Source: ZC4RG30 sp964417875 (GTDB taxonomy: Bacteria; Pseudomonadota; Gammaproteobacteria; Steroidobacterales; Steroidobacteraceae). From it: a DNA stretch of 56,356 bases. Below the pieces are notes generated by a model. That model made no database searches, was not told where the DNA came from, and saw nothing but the letters and a program-made list of their open reading frames with translations. Below are positions 17,749 through 26,804 of this stretch, piece by piece; the first letter of the stretch is position 1; each line of letters begins with the position of its first letter. The stretch spans positions 1 to 56,356 of the forward strand of contig CAYQJU010000012.1 of assembly GCA_964417875.1 (NCBI GenBank). The letters run 5' to 3'. Position numbers and translations under genes: made by a program.

Positions 17749-20175
17749 ATGAAGAAGAAGATTTCCCTCCTGTCCCTGCTGGGTCTGCTTGCGGCAGCGC
17801 CGCTTTCGCACGCGCAGGTGAGCGGCGATGCCACGCGCTTCACCGTCGGCGACATCCAGATCCTCGGCCTGCAGCGCGTGTCCGAAGGCACGGTGTTCAA
17901 CTACCTGCCGGTCAACATCGGCGATGAGCTGAACCCGCAGCGGGTGCGCGAGGCGATGCATGCGCTGAACGAGACCGGCTTCTTCCGCACCGTGGAGCTG
18001 CGCCGTGATGGCGCCACGCTGGTGGTGGTGGTGCGAGAGCGTCCCACCATCGAGAGCTTCGAGATCACCGGCAACAAGGACATCAAGACCGAGGACCTGA
18101 CCACCTCGCTGCGCGGCATAGGCCTTGCGCAGGGCAAGACCTTCGACCGCTCGGTGCTCGAGGACGTGAAGGCCGAGCTCACCGACCAGTATTTCAGCCA
18201 GGGCAAGTACGGCGTCAGCGTCGAGACCAACATCGAGGAGCTGCCGGACAACCTGGTGCGGGTGGGCATCGAGATCAAGGAAGGCTCGCGCGCGAAGATC
18301 CGGCAGATCAACATCGTCGGCAACCAGACCTTCGATGACGACGAGATCACCGAGAACTTCGAGCTGATGACGCCGCGCTGGAACAACTGGTGGAAGCCGG
18401 GCACCAGCTATTCGCGCGAGATGCTCACCGGCGACCTGGAAAAGCTGCGCTCGTTCTACCAGGACCGCGGTTATGCGAACTTCCAGATCGAATCGGCGCA
18501 GGTGCAGATTGCCGACGACATGTCGGACATGTTCATCACCATCAGCATCGACGAGGGCGACGTCTACCGCATCGCCGATGCGCGCGCCACCGGCACCGCG
18601 GCAATGCCCGCCGAAGAGCTGCAGCGTTTCGTGAACCTGTTCATCGCGAAGGGCCAGATCTATTCGCAGCAGCGCATCTCGGCCACGCAGTCGTACATCG
18701 AGGATTACCTGGGCAGCCTCGGCTATGCCTTCGCCGAGGTCGATCCGGTGCCGCGGCTCGACGATGAGAAGAAGGAAGTCACGATGACCTTCATCGTGAA
18801 CCCCGGCAAGCGCGTGTATGTCCGCCGCATCAACTTCAGCGGCATGACGCGCACGCAGGACGTGGTGTTTCGCCGCGAGATGCGCCAGCTGGAAGGTTCA
18901 TGGGTGTCGAACACCTCGCTTGAGCGCTCCAGGCAGCGCATCCAGCAGCTGCCCTACATCGAGCAGGTGGACTTCGAGACCGAGCCGGTGGATGGCACCG
19001 ACGACCTGGTCGACGTGAACTTCAACGTGAAGGAAGGCCCCAGTGCCACCCTGTCGGGCGGCATCGGCTATTCGGCGTCTTCCGCGTTCATCATCAACGG
19101 CAGCTATGCCGACAGCAATTTCTTCGGTACCGGCAAGCGCGTCGCGCTCGACCTGAACACCGGCAAGTACCAGAAGGTGGCGGCGTTCTCGCATACCAAT
19201 CCCTATGCGGGCATCCACAACATCTCGCGCACCTATTCACTGAGCTATTCGGACATCACGCAGTTCGTGTCGGCCTCGTCGGACTTCTCCTCGAAGTCGC
19301 TCAACGCCGGCTTGCAGTTCGGCTATCCCATCACCGAATGGCAGGGGCTGCGCTTCGGTCTCAACGCCACGCGCTCGCAGCTGATGACCACCTCGAACGG
19401 CAGCGCGCTGCAGGCGCGCACCTGGGTGCAGCAGAACGGCAAACCCTACAGCCGCAGCGCCGTCGACTCCTACGGCAACGTCTACGAGTTCTTCGGCAGC
19501 AAGTACACCGCCTTCGAGCTGACCACCGGCTGGTACCTCACCTCGCTGAACCGCGGCCTGTTCCCGGACCGCGGCCAGCAGCAGTCGCTGTCGCTGAGCT
19601 CCAGCGTGCCGGGCAGTGCGGTGGAGTACTACGTGGCGGACTACTCGCTGGTGCAGTACATCCCGATCTGGCGCCGCATCACCGGCATGATCAACGTCAA
19701 CGTGGCCTATGGCGATGCCTTCGGCGACACCACCGCGCTGCCGCCATACCGGCAGTTCTATGCCGGCGGTCCAGACACGGTGCGCGGCTTTCGCGAGAGC
19801 CGCATGGGCCCGAAGGACGATTTCGGCAATCCTTACGGCGGCAACCTGCTGACCGTGGCGCGAGCCGAGCTGATCCTGCCGATGCCGAGCAAGTGGCAGA
19901 CCAGTGCACGCGTCAGCCTGTTCTACGACATTGGCAACGTGTTCGCGACACATGACGTCGAGTTCTACGGCGATGAGGGCGGGTTGACGCCACTGACCTA
20001 CAAGTTCAAATTCGAAAACCTGCGTCGGTCGGCCGGCCTGTCAGTGGAATGGCTCGCGCCGCTCGGCCTGTTCCGTTTCAGCTATGGCATCCCGCTGAAC
20101 GCTTCCGAAGGTGCAGGTCCCTTGTGGCGCGACGAGACGGAGCGCTTCCAGTTCTCCATCGGCCAGGCATTCTGA
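17749..20175 (+). CDS. bamA: Outer membrane protein assembly factor BamA
   Basis: Essential Omp85 protein that folds and inserts beta-barrel proteins into the outer membrane. The 808-residue precursor has a signal peptide (KKKISLLSLLGLLAAAPLSHA), five POTRA domains to about residue 420, then the barrel. The barrel carries the conserved VRGFRESRMGP loop motif and ends in Phe (SIGQAF), as expected for a BAM substrate. ATG 17749 follows the rseP stop by two bases. Its neighbours are its chaperone gene skp and lipid A genes, the standard arrangement. Confidence 0.98.
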   Translation: MKKKISLLSLLGLLAAAPLSHAQVSGDATRFTVGDIQILGLQRVSEGTVFNYLPVNIGDELNPQRVREAMHALNETGFFRTVELRRDGATLVVVVRERPTIESFEITGNKDIKTEDLTTSLRGIGLAQGKTFDRSVLEDVKAELTDQYFSQGKYGVSVETNIEELPDNLVRVGIEIKEGSRAKIRQINIVGNQTFDDDEITENFELMTPRWNNWWKPGTSYSREMLTGDLEKLRSFYQDRGYANFQIESAQVQIADDMSDMFITISIDEGDVYRIADARATGTAAMPAEELQRFVNLFIAKGQIYSQQRISATQSYIEDYLGSLGYAFAEVDPVPRLDDEKKEVTMTFIVNPGKRVYVRRINFSGMTRTQDVVFRREMRQLEGSWVSNTSLERSRQRIQQLPYIEQVDFETEPVDGTDDLVDVNFNVKEGPSATLSGGIGYSASSAFIINGSYADSNFFGTGKRVALDLNTGKYQKVAAFSHTNPYAGIHNISRTYSLSYSDITQFVSASSDFSSKSLNAGLQFGYPITEWQGLRFGLNATRSQLMTTSNGSALQARTWVQQNGKPYSRSAVDSYGNVYEFFGSKYTAFELTTGWYLTSLNRGLFPDRGQQQSLSLSSSVPGSAVEYYVADYSLVQYIPIWRRITGMINVNVAYGDAFGDTTALPPYRQFYAGGPDTVRGFRESRMGPKDDFGNPYGGNLLTVARAELILPMPSKWQTSARVSLFYDIGNVFATHDVEFYGDEGGLTPLTYKFKFENLRRSAGLSVEWLAPLGLFRFSYGIPLNASEGAGPLWRDETERFQFSIGQAF

Positions 20176-20196
20176 TTCATCCAGCAGAGGTTCATC

Positions 20197-20769
20197 GTGA
20201 AACGAATTGGCATTGCAGTCCTCACCATCGCGGCCATGGCGGCATCCGCAACGGTCGCCGCCGCGCAGGTTGCGTCCGGCAAGATCGGCGTCGTCAACGT
20301 GCAGGTGCTGCTGCAGGAATCGCCGCAGGCCCGTGCGGCCACCACGGCGCTGCAGTCGGAAATGGGTCCGCAGCAGCGCGAGATCGAGACGCTGCGCCAG
20401 AACTTGGTGTCCCAGGAAGACAAGCTGAACAGGGACAGCGCCACAATGTCCGCGACGCAGGTATCGGCCGCGCAGCGTGAGCTGCGCGACGGCTACATCG
20501 ACCTGCAGGCCAAGCAGGAGAAGTTCGAGGATCGCCTCACCGCGCGCCGCAACGAAGAGATGATGCAGCTCAACCGCGTGGTGCTCGAAGAGGTGCAGAA
20601 GTACGCGCAGGCCAATGGCTACGAGCTGATCCTGGCCGATGGCGTGCTGTTCGCCACGCAGGCGCTGGACATCACCGCTCCGGTGCTGCAGGCGCTGCAG
20701 GCCCGTCCGGCCAACGCGCCGGCTGCGGCAGCTCCGGCAGCTCCGGCAGCTCCCGCCGCGACGCCCTGA
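20197..20769 (+). CDS. skp: Periplasmic chaperone Skp/OmpH family
   Basis: Skp-type chaperone that carries unfolded outer-membrane proteins through the periplasm to BAM. The 190-residue precursor has a signal peptide (MKRIGIAVLTIAAMAASA, cleavage near VAAAQ), the conserved start of the mature form GKIGVVNVQVLLQESPQA, and a long Gln/Glu-rich helical region that forms the tentacle coiled coils. The start is GTG 20197. The end carries an Ala-Pro repeat tail encoded by a short DNA repeat, longer than in E. coli Skp (161 residues). Confidence 0.92.
   Translation: MKRIGIAVLTIAAMAASATVAAAQVASGKIGVVNVQVLLQESPQARAATTALQSEMGPQQREIETLRQNLVSQEDKLNRDSATMSATQVSAAQRELRDGYIDLQAKQEKFEDRLTARRNEEMMQLNRVVLEEVQKYAQANGYELILADGVLFATQALDITAPVLQALQARPANAPAAAAPAAPAAPAATP
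20728..20754 (+). repeat. 9-bp tandem repeat in the skp tail
   Basis: Three consecutive units of GCAGCTCCG (the last ends in C) encode the repeated Ala-Ala-Pro tail of Skp. The repeat is in frame, so unit number could vary without loss of the gene. Confidence 0.8.
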
Positions 20770-20791
20770 CCGACCGCAGGCATCCGCTCCG

Positions 20792-21847
20792 GTGGCGCCG
20801 GCAGACGCGAGCCTGAGCCTCGGCCAGCTCGCGTTGCGCTTCGGCTGTGCGCTGCGCGGTGATCCCGCGCGGCGCATCACATCGGTCGCCGGTCTCGACG
20901 GCGGCGCTGCCTCGCTGGGCTTCCTCGCCAATCCGGCGATGCGTGCCGCGCTGCGCGGCACGCGGCTGGGCGCGGTGGTGATCAAGCCGCGCCACGCGGA
21001 CGACTGTCCGGTCGACGCGCTGCTGCATGCCAATCCCCACGCCACCTTTGCGCGCATCGCGGCGCTGCTGCATCCAGCCGCGCCGCTGCGGCCGGGCGTG
21101 CATGCCACGGCCACGATCGAGACGGGCGCGGTGGTGGACGCCTCGGCCGAGGTGGGTCCCTATGTGCTGGTGGCGCGCGGTGCACGCATCGGGCCGCGCT
21201 GCCGGCTGGGGGCACACGCCATCGTCGGTGCCGATGCCGTGATCGGCGCGGACACGCGCCTGCACGAGCGCGCCAGCGTGCTGGCGGGCTGCAGCGTCGG
21301 TGCGCGCTGCATCGTGCATCCGGGCGCCGTCATCGGTGCCGACGGCTTCGGCAATGCGCGCGATGGCGCCGCCTGGGTGAAGGTGCCGCAGCTGGGCCGG
21401 GTCGTCATCGGCGACGACGTGGAGATCGGCGCCAACACCACCATCGACCGTGGCGCACTGGGCGATACGGTGATCGACGACGGCGTGCGCCTCGACAACC
21501 AGATCCAGATCGCGCACAACGTGCGCATTGGTGCGCACACGGCCATTGCCGCCTGCACCGGCGTGGCCGGCAGCACCACCATCGGCAGCCGCTGCATGAT
21601 CGGTGGTGGCACCGGCATCGGCGGGCAGCTGGTGATCGGCGATGATATCGTCGTCGCCGGGTTCGGCATGGTCACGCACTCGCTGCGCGAACCCGGCATG
21701 TATTCAAACGTGCTCCCGGCGGAGGAGGCCCGGCACTGGCGCCGCATCGTGGGTCGCATCAAGCGGCTCGATGCGCTCGAGGCGCGGGTGCGGCGGCTGG
21801 AAGTTCCGGGCGGAGCAGATCAAGGTGAGGAAGATGGGCAGCACTGA
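20792..21847 (+). CDS. lpxD: UDP-3-O-(3-hydroxyacyl)glucosamine N-acyltransferase
   Basis: Third step of lipid A synthesis, adding the N-linked hydroxyacyl chain. The 351-residue protein has the N-terminal uridine-binding domain (LGQLALRFGCALRGDP onward), a left-handed beta-helix of hexapeptide repeats, and the catalytic His in LDNQIQIAHNVRIG. GTG 20792 is chosen because it lies just before the conserved N-terminus and 22 bp after skp; the upstream in-frame extension is Arg/Pro-rich and is the shadow of skp. The 3' end overlaps fabZ by 14 bp. Confidence 0.94.
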   Translation: MAPADASLSLGQLALRFGCALRGDPARRITSVAGLDGGAASLGFLANPAMRAALRGTRLGAVVIKPRHADDCPVDALLHANPHATFARIAALLHPAAPLRPGVHATATIETGAVVDASAEVGPYVLVARGARIGPRCRLGAHAIVGADAVIGADTRLHERASVLAGCSVGARCIVHPGAVIGADGFGNARDGAAWVKVPQLGRVVIGDDVEIGANTTIDRGALGDTVIDDGVRLDNQIQIAHNVRIGAHTAIAACTGVAGSTTIGSRCMIGGGTGIGGQLVIGDDIVVAGFGMVTHSLREPGMYSNVLPAEEARHWRRIVGRIKRLDALEARVRRLEVPGGADQGEEDGQH

Positions 21848-22313
21848 CAAACCGTTTCTCGACATCTACGCGATCCTGGGGCGGCTGCCCCATCGCTATC
21901 CCTTCCTGCTGGTAGACCGGGTGCTCGAATGCACGCCGGGCCAGAGCATCCGCGCGGTGAAGAACGTCACCTTCAACGAACCGTTTTTCATGGGGCATTT
22001 CCCGGGCCGGCCGGTGATGCCGGGCGTGATGGTGCTCGAGGCGCTGGCGCAGACCGCCGGCATCCTCACCTACACCACGCTGGGCCGGGTGCCGAACGAG
22101 AACACGCGTTTCTATTTCGCCGGCATCGATGGCTGCCGCTTCCGTCGGCCGGTGGAGCCAGGCGACCAGCTGATCCTCACCGCCAATGTCGGGCGCAACA
22201 TGAAGGGCATCTGGAAGCTGTCCACGGCGGCCTATGTCGGCGAGGCCGAGGCGGTCAGCGCCGAGATGATGCTGTTCCCCGACGCGGAGAACGCCACGGT
22301 CATCGCGCCTTGA
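21834..22313 (+). CDS. fabZ: 3-hydroxyacyl-[acyl-carrier-protein] dehydratase FabZ
   Basis: Hot-dog-fold dehydratase of fatty acid elongation; it competes with LpxA for hydroxyacyl-ACP and so balances phospholipid and lipid A. The 159-residue protein shows LPHRYPFLLVDRV and the active-site segment MGHFPGRPVMPGVMVLEALAQ with the catalytic His and Glu. ATG 21834 overlaps the end of lpxD and has GGTGAGGAA upstream. Its TGA overlaps the TTG start of lpxA. Confidence 0.96.
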   Translation: MGSTDKPFLDIYAILGRLPHRYPFLLVDRVLECTPGQSIRAVKNVTFNEPFFMGHFPGRPVMPGVMVLEALAQTAGILTYTTLGRVPNENTRFYFAGIDGCRFRRPVEPGDQLILTANVGRNMKGIWKLSTAAYVGEAEAVSAEMMLFPDAENATVIAP

Positions 22314-23083
22314 GCATCGATCCGCGGGCCGCCATCTCGCCCGACGCGCAGCTTGCGGCGGACGTCACCGTCGGCCCCTTCGCCGTGATCGGCGAGGGAG
22401 TGGTCATTGGCCGCGGCACGCGCATCGGTCCGCATGCCGTGATCAACGGGCCCACCGTGATCGGCGAGGACAACCGCATCTTCCAGTTTGCGTCCATCGG
22501 CGATGCGCCGCAGGACATGAAATATGGCGGCGAACCAACGCGGCTGTCGATCGGCAACCGCAACACCTTCCGCGAGTTCGTCACCGTCAACCGCGGCACC
22601 GTCACCGGCATCGGCGAGACGCGCATCGGCGATGACAACCTGATTCTGGCTTATTCGCATGTGGCGCATGACTGCGTACTGGGCAACCACATCATCATGT
22701 CCAATGCCGTGAACCTCGCAGGCCATGTCGAGGTGGGTGACTGGGCGATCTTCAGCGGCTACGCCGGTGCGCACCAGTTCTGCCGCATCGGCGCGCATGC
22801 CTTCATCGCCAACAACACCGCGGTGCTGCAGGACATCCCGCCTTATGTGCTGGCCGCCGGCCAGCCGGCCGCGCCGCGCGCGGTGAATGTCGAGGGCCTG
22901 AAGCGCCGTGGCTTCACCGAGGAGCAGACGCGCGCCATCCGCAATGCGTTCCGCCTGGTCTATCGCAGCGAGCTGCCGCTGGCCGAGGCCGCAGCACAGG
23001 TTGAGCAGATGGTCGCGGCGCAGCCGATGCTGCGCATCTTCGCCGACTTCCTGCGCGGAACCGGGCGCGGCCTGGCACGCTGA
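22310..23083 (+). CDS. lpxA: UDP-N-acetylglucosamine O-acyltransferase
   Basis: First acylation of lipid A synthesis. The 257-residue protein is a hexapeptide-repeat beta-helix with the catalytic His in YSHVAHDCVLG, the family segment AGAHQFCRIGAHAF, and a C-terminal helical part (VEGLKRRGFTEEQTRAIRNA). The start is a TTG at 22310, overlapping the fabZ stop (TTGA). This start gives the expected N-terminus (SIDPRAAISPDAQ) and no ATG or GTG lies near the conserved start, so a rare start codon plus coupling to fabZ is the best reading. Confidence 0.93.
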   Translation: MSIDPRAAISPDAQLAADVTVGPFAVIGEGVVIGRGTRIGPHAVINGPTVIGEDNRIFQFASIGDAPQDMKYGGEPTRLSIGNRNTFREFVTVNRGTVTGIGETRIGDDNLILAYSHVAHDCVLGNHIIMSNAVNLAGHVEVGDWAIFSGYAGAHQFCRIGAHAFIANNTAVLQDIPPYVLAAGQPAAPRAVNVEGLKRRGFTEEQTRAIRNAFRLVYRSELPLAEAAAQVEQMVAAQPMLRIFADFLRGTGRGLAR

Positions 23084-23097
23084 AAGCGCCCGGCGCC

Positions 23098-24294
23098 ATG
23101 CATGCTGCAGGCCTCGCATCGGCGCCATCGCAGTCGGCGCGGCCGCTGCGCATCGGGCTGGTGGCAGGAGAAGCCTCCGGTGACCTGCTCGGCGCGGCGC
23201 TGATCGAGGCGCTTCGCGAGCGGCTGCCGCAGGCCGCTTTCATCGGGGTGGCGGGCGAGCGCATGTGCGCGGCCGGTTGCGAAGCGCTGGCGGGCAGCGA
23301 CGAGCTGGCCGTGATGGGACTGGTCGAGCCGCTGCGGCATCTGCCAAGGTTGCTGAAACTGCGCAGACGGCTGCAGCGTGCATTCCTCGCACGCCGCATC
23401 GACCTGTTCGTCGGCATCGATTCGCCGGCCTTCAACCTGGGACTGGCACGGCAGTTGCGCGAGCGGGGCGTGACCACCGCGCAATACGTCAGTCCGCAGG
23501 TGTGGGCCTGGCGGCGGGGGCGGGTGCATGGCATCGCTCGTAGCGTGGATGCCGTGCTGTGCCTGCTGCCGTTCGAGCCGCAGGCCTATGCAGGGGTGGG
23601 GGTGCTGGCGGAGTTCGTAGGGCATCCGCTGGCGGAGCAGATTCCGCTGGAGTCCGGTCGTGACGAAGCACGCGCGGCGTTGGGAATCGACGCCACCGCC
23701 ACCGTGGTGGCGATCCTGCCCGGCAGCCGCGAGGGTGAGGTGCGGCGGCTGGGTGCGAGTTTCGCCCGCACTGCCGCGACGTTGCAGAAGATGCACCCAT
23801 CGCGGCTGCATTTCATTTCTCCGGTTGCGTCGGAAAGGGTGGGGAAGCAGTTCGCCGCGCAGGTGGAAGAGGCCGGTGCGCCGATCCGGCTGCTGTCGGG
23901 CCGCGCTGACGAAGCCTTGTCAGCGGCGGACGTGGCGCTGGTGGCATCTGGTACCGCCACACTGCAGTCGCTGCTGCACGGTACACCGATGGTGGTGGCG
24001 TACCGCCTTGCACCGCTGACCGCCTTCATCGCGCGTGACCTGGGTCTGGTCAAGGTCAGTCACTTCTCGCTTCCGAACCTGCTGGCAGGCGAGGAGCTGG
24101 TACCGGAGTTCTTCCAGGAGAAGGTGGATCCGCAATTGCTGGCGCAGGCATTGCAGACGCTGCTCGTTGATCCGGCGCGGCAAGCACGGCTGCAGCAGCG
24201 TTTCCATTCCATCCACCAGGCGCTGCGCCATGGCGGCGCGCAGCGCGCTGCGGCGGTGCTGGCGGGTCTGGTCAGCGGAGGGCCGGCGCGCTGA
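23098..24294 (+). CDS. lpxB: Lipid-A-disaccharide synthase
   Basis: Glycosyltransferase that condenses UDP-2,3-diacylglucosamine with lipid X. The 398-residue protein shows the N-terminal GLVAGEASGDLLGAALIEAL, the FVGIDSPAFNLGLAR motif, VSPQVWAWRRGR and the C-terminal nucleotide-binding segment ASGTATLQSLLHGTPMVVAYR. It ends the lpxD-fabZ-lpxA-lpxB group. In E. coli rnhB follows directly; here a three-gene minus-strand operon is inserted before rnhB. Confidence 0.97.
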   Translation: MHAAGLASAPSQSARPLRIGLVAGEASGDLLGAALIEALRERLPQAAFIGVAGERMCAAGCEALAGSDELAVMGLVEPLRHLPRLLKLRRRLQRAFLARRIDLFVGIDSPAFNLGLARQLRERGVTTAQYVSPQVWAWRRGRVHGIARSVDAVLCLLPFEPQAYAGVGVLAEFVGHPLAEQIPLESGRDEARAALGIDATATVVAILPGSREGEVRRLGASFARTAATLQKMHPSRLHFISPVASERVGKQFAAQVEEAGAPIRLLSGRADEALSAADVALVASGTATLQSLLHGTPMVVAYRLAPLTAFIARDLGLVKVSHFSLPNLLAGEELVPEFFQEKVDPQLLAQALQTLLVDPARQARLQQRFHSIHQALRHGGAQRAAAVLAGLVSGGPAR

Positions 24295-24320
24295 GGCCTG
24301 CCGGCCCCATGGGTTCATTC

Positions 24321-24779
24321 TCATCGGCTCTGGTATTGAATGGCATCTTCCCGCCCGGGGAACTGGCCACGAAGGGCTCGAACCGCTTCTTCGAGTCGTT
24401 GCTGCCCGACTGGAATGTCGATGCCATGGAAGTGCAGCGACAGGGTTTCCCGGCCCCTGCCGAGGTAAAGCAGGCCCATCAGTCCCAGGTCATTGAAATC
24501 CTTCTCACGCAGATGCGCACGTTTGCGCGAGCGCGTGAAATCGCAGTGCCCGCACTCGATCTGCCTGAAGAGTCCCGCCTCCTGCAGATGCTCGAACCGC
24601 AGCGAGTGATGCAGCCGTGCCAGATCGACGGTGATGGAACCCACCCTGGCTTCATATGCCGGCTCGGGGCGTGAGTTGTAGTGGATGATTCCACTGACGG
24701 TCGCCAGCATCGCGATGACGCCATTGAGCAGCAATGCGATCGGCCGGGCATGTTCGAGAATGTACCGCGGCAGCTTCAT
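24321..24779 (-). CDS. Small membrane-anchored protein of unknown function
   Basis: A 152-residue protein I do not recognise. One hydrophobic segment near the N-terminus (PIALLLNGVIAMLATVSGII) would anchor it, followed by a soluble part with ECGHCDFTRSRKRAHLR (two close Cys residues) and a Leu/Gly-rich segment. ATG 24779 overlaps the stop of the upstream membrane protein gene (ATGA), giving a coupled third gene in the GntR operon. Function is probably linked to the membrane partner. Confidence 0.65.
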   Translation of the reverse strand: MKLPRYILEHARPIALLLNGVIAMLATVSGIIHYNSRPEPAYEARVGSITVDLARLHHSLRFEHLQEAGLFRQIECGHCDFTRSRKRAHLREKDFNDLGLMGLLYLGRGRETLSLHFHGIDIPVGQQRLEEAVRALRGQFPGREDAIQYQSR

Positions 24780-25609
24780 TGAATGGCTCGCGAATACTGA
24801 TACAACCACTCCATCAGCAGGATGGGGGCGGCAGCGGCAGCGGCCAGCAGCCACGTCCAGGCATTGGCCACATTCAGTCCCCGGGGACTGAGGAAACTCG
24901 GATCGCGAAAATCAAGGTAGTACCAGCTCCCGGTGGCAGGTTGCGCCTTGCGCATGCGTTCCCCGGCACCGGCTGACTGGAGAAACAGGAACATGCCGCC
25001 GCCGAAGCCGAGCGCGCACAGGGTGGGCCACGGACCTGGCAGATAGAACGTGTTTCCGGTGGCCCAGCATACGCTGGTCAGCAGCGCGGCCCATTGCGTG
25101 CCGACTGCCACCCTGAGACGCCGCGAACGATGCGGATAGGCGCGCGACATGCCATACCAGCGGCCCAGTGCCTCGACCACCTTCCAGACGACGACGCTGT
25201 TCCATGCGATCACGCCCATTGCCAACGGCATGAACATCTTGTGGTCCCATGCGGGTGTTGGGGCACCCAGCCAGTTGTCGCGCCAGGGCAGGGCATCGCC
25301 ATGCCGGGCGACCCACCAGAGCAGGATCGACACGATCACGGGCGGCAAGAGCCCGAGCCAGGCCACGCGGGGAAGCGGGTCGGGAGACAGAAGCAGTTCG
25401 GCGCGGGGCAGTGCCGATGCAGCCGCAGGACCGGCATGTCGGTGATACACCCACTGATGAACCAGCATCGACACCAGCATGGCGCCCAGCGTCAGGTAGG
25501 CGAAGGTGCGCTGGGTGAACTCCGCGCGATAAATGGTGCCAGCCAGAAAGTATGGCGCCAGTACCGCGAAGCTGACGATGTTGGCCCGCGCCCTGGGCGA
25601 GAGTTTCAC
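24776..25609 (-). CDS. Multi-pass membrane protein with DUF5808-like segment
   Basis: A 277-residue protein with about seven hydrophobic segments. A short block near residues 225-255, WYYLDFRDPSFLSPRGLNVA followed by NAWTW, resembles the DUF5808 motif found in membrane proteins beside YtrA-type GntR regulators. Start and stop overlap the neighbouring genes by four bases each (ATGA), so the three proteins are translated together. It may sense or respond to membrane or cell-wall stress by analogy with YtrA-linked operons; this is inference. Confidence 0.65.
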   Translation of the reverse strand: MKLSPRARANIVSFAVLAPYFLAGTIYRAEFTQRTFAYLTLGAMLVSMLVHQWVYHRHAGPAAASALPRAELLLSPDPLPRVAWLGLLPPVIVSILLWWVARHGDALPWRDNWLGAPTPAWDHKMFMPLAMGVIAWNSVVVWKVVEALGRWYGMSRAYPHRSRRLRVAVGTQWAALLTSVCWATGNTFYLPGPWPTLCALGFGGGMFLFLQSAGAGERMRKAQPATGSWYYLDFRDPSFLSPRGLNVANAWTWLLAAAAAAPILLMEWLYQYSRAIQ

Positions 25610-25983
25610 GAACGTCCCTTCAGCACATGCTGCAGTTCGCTTGCAATGCTGTCTTCCGGTACCCCGGCGGCACGCATTTGCGACACCAGTTCGCGCAATC
25701 TCTGGCGGTAGCTCTGCACGGTCTGGCGGGTGGCCCGGGGCGCCTGCCGGTTGGCCACACGGGCACTGCGTCCGTGTTTCAACTCCAGCCAGCCTTCCTC
25801 GGCCAGCAGCCGGTAGGCCTCGGCCACAGTGTTGAAATGCAGGCCCAGGTCGATTGCTGCCCGTCGCACCGAAGGGAGTGTGTCACCGGGCTTCAGTCGC
25901 CCCTCGACCAGTTCGACGCGCAGCGCATCGGCGATCTGCCGCACCGCCGGAACCGGGGAATCTGGGTCGAGCCGGATCAGCAT
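25606..25983 (-). CDS. GntR-family transcriptional regulator, YtrA type
   Basis: A 125-residue regulator made of a winged helix-turn-helix (LKPGDTLPSVRRAAIDLGLH with FNTVAEAYRLLAEEGWLEL) and a short helical C-terminus, the size of YtrA-subfamily GntR proteins that lack a large effector domain. ATG 25983 gives MLIRLDPDSPVPAVRQI, the standard family start. It is the first gene of a three-gene operon and probably represses itself through the GTATAC dyad immediately upstream. Confidence 0.85.
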   Translation of the reverse strand: MLIRLDPDSPVPAVRQIADALRVELVEGRLKPGDTLPSVRRAAIDLGLHFNTVAEAYRLLAEEGWLELKHGRSARVANRQAPRATRQTVQSYRQRLRELVSQMRAAGVPEDSIASELQHVLKGRS

Positions 25984-26019
25984 GTATACAGTGTATACGT
26001 ACACCATACACTTGCGCAA
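25984..26019 (-). promoter_or_regulatory. Promoter/operator of the gntR operon, possibly leaderless
   Basis: On the minus strand, TTGCGC (26019-26014) and TATACA (25997-25992) are 16 bp apart, giving a plausible promoter whose start point falls within a few bases of the gntR ATG at 25983. Two GTATAC palindromes (25984-25989 and 25993-25998) separated by AGT cover the -10 box and start point, as expected for an autorepressor site. Confidence 0.55.
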
Positions 26020-26168
26020 TCTTGAGAACAGATGCGGGGTTCACCGTCAATGCCCCCGCGGCAGGATCGGCCTTGATCGCCCGCAGCGCGGGTCCGGCAA
26101 GCACATCCGAAATCCGGCTTGATCTGCCTGCCCGGCGCGGTATCGTCGCGGCCAGGGAGTATGGCCAA

Positions 26169-26795
26169 ATGATGGATGGATCGGGCGCGCGCCGCGCCAG
26201 AGTCTGGATGCGCAGCGCCGCGATGATCGCCGGCGTGGACGAGGCCGGCCGCGGGCCGCTCGCGGGCCCGGTCTATGCCGCAGCCGTGGTGCTCGACCCG
26301 GCACGCCCCATCCGTGGCCTCGCCGATTCCAAGCAGCTGACGCCCGAGCGCCGCGAGGTGCTGGCGCAGCGCATCCGCGAGCGCGCGCTGTGCTGGCAGG
26401 TGGCCTGGGCCGACGTCGAGGAGATCGATGCGCTGAACATCCTCGGCGCCACGTTGCTGGCCATGCGCCGGGCCGTCCAGGGCCTGGCGCGGCGTCCCGA
26501 GGTGGTGCTGGTCGATGGCAACTGCATGCCGCCGATCGCCGACTGCTGCGACCGGGTCGAGACGCTGGTGAAGGGCGATGCGCTGGTGCGCGCGATCAGC
26601 GCCGCGTCCATCCTCGCCAAGTGCGCGCGCGATGCGCTGATGGGCTCGCTGGAACGGGCCTATCCCGGCTACCAGCTGTGCAGCCACAAGGGCTATGCCA
26701 CGCCCGAACATCTGGAGGCGCTCGGGCGGCTGGGTCCCTGCGCAGTGCACCGCCGCAGCTTCGAGCCCGTGCGCGCCTGCCTGAAGACCTGCTGA
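26169..26795 (+). CDS. rnhB: Ribonuclease HII
   Basis: Removes ribonucleotides from DNA-RNA hybrids. Motif I is IAGVDEAGRGPLAGPVYAAA with the catalytic Asp-Glu pair; later motifs include SAASILAKCARDALM and the YQLCSHKGYATPEH segment. ATG 26169 gives 208 residues and has GGGAG nine bases upstream; ATG 26208 or 26223 are possible shorter starts closer to motif I. It lies 9 bp before dnaE, the conserved rnhB-dnaE order. Confidence 0.92.
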   Translation: MMDGSGARRARVWMRSAAMIAGVDEAGRGPLAGPVYAAAVVLDPARPIRGLADSKQLTPERREVLAQRIRERALCWQVAWADVEEIDALNILGATLLAMRRAVQGLARRPEVVLVDGNCMPPIADCCDRVETLVKGDALVRAISAASILAKCARDALMGSLERAYPGYQLCSHKGYATPEHLEALGRLGPCAVHRRSFEPVRACLKTC

Positions 26796-26804
26796 TCGCG
26801 CGCC

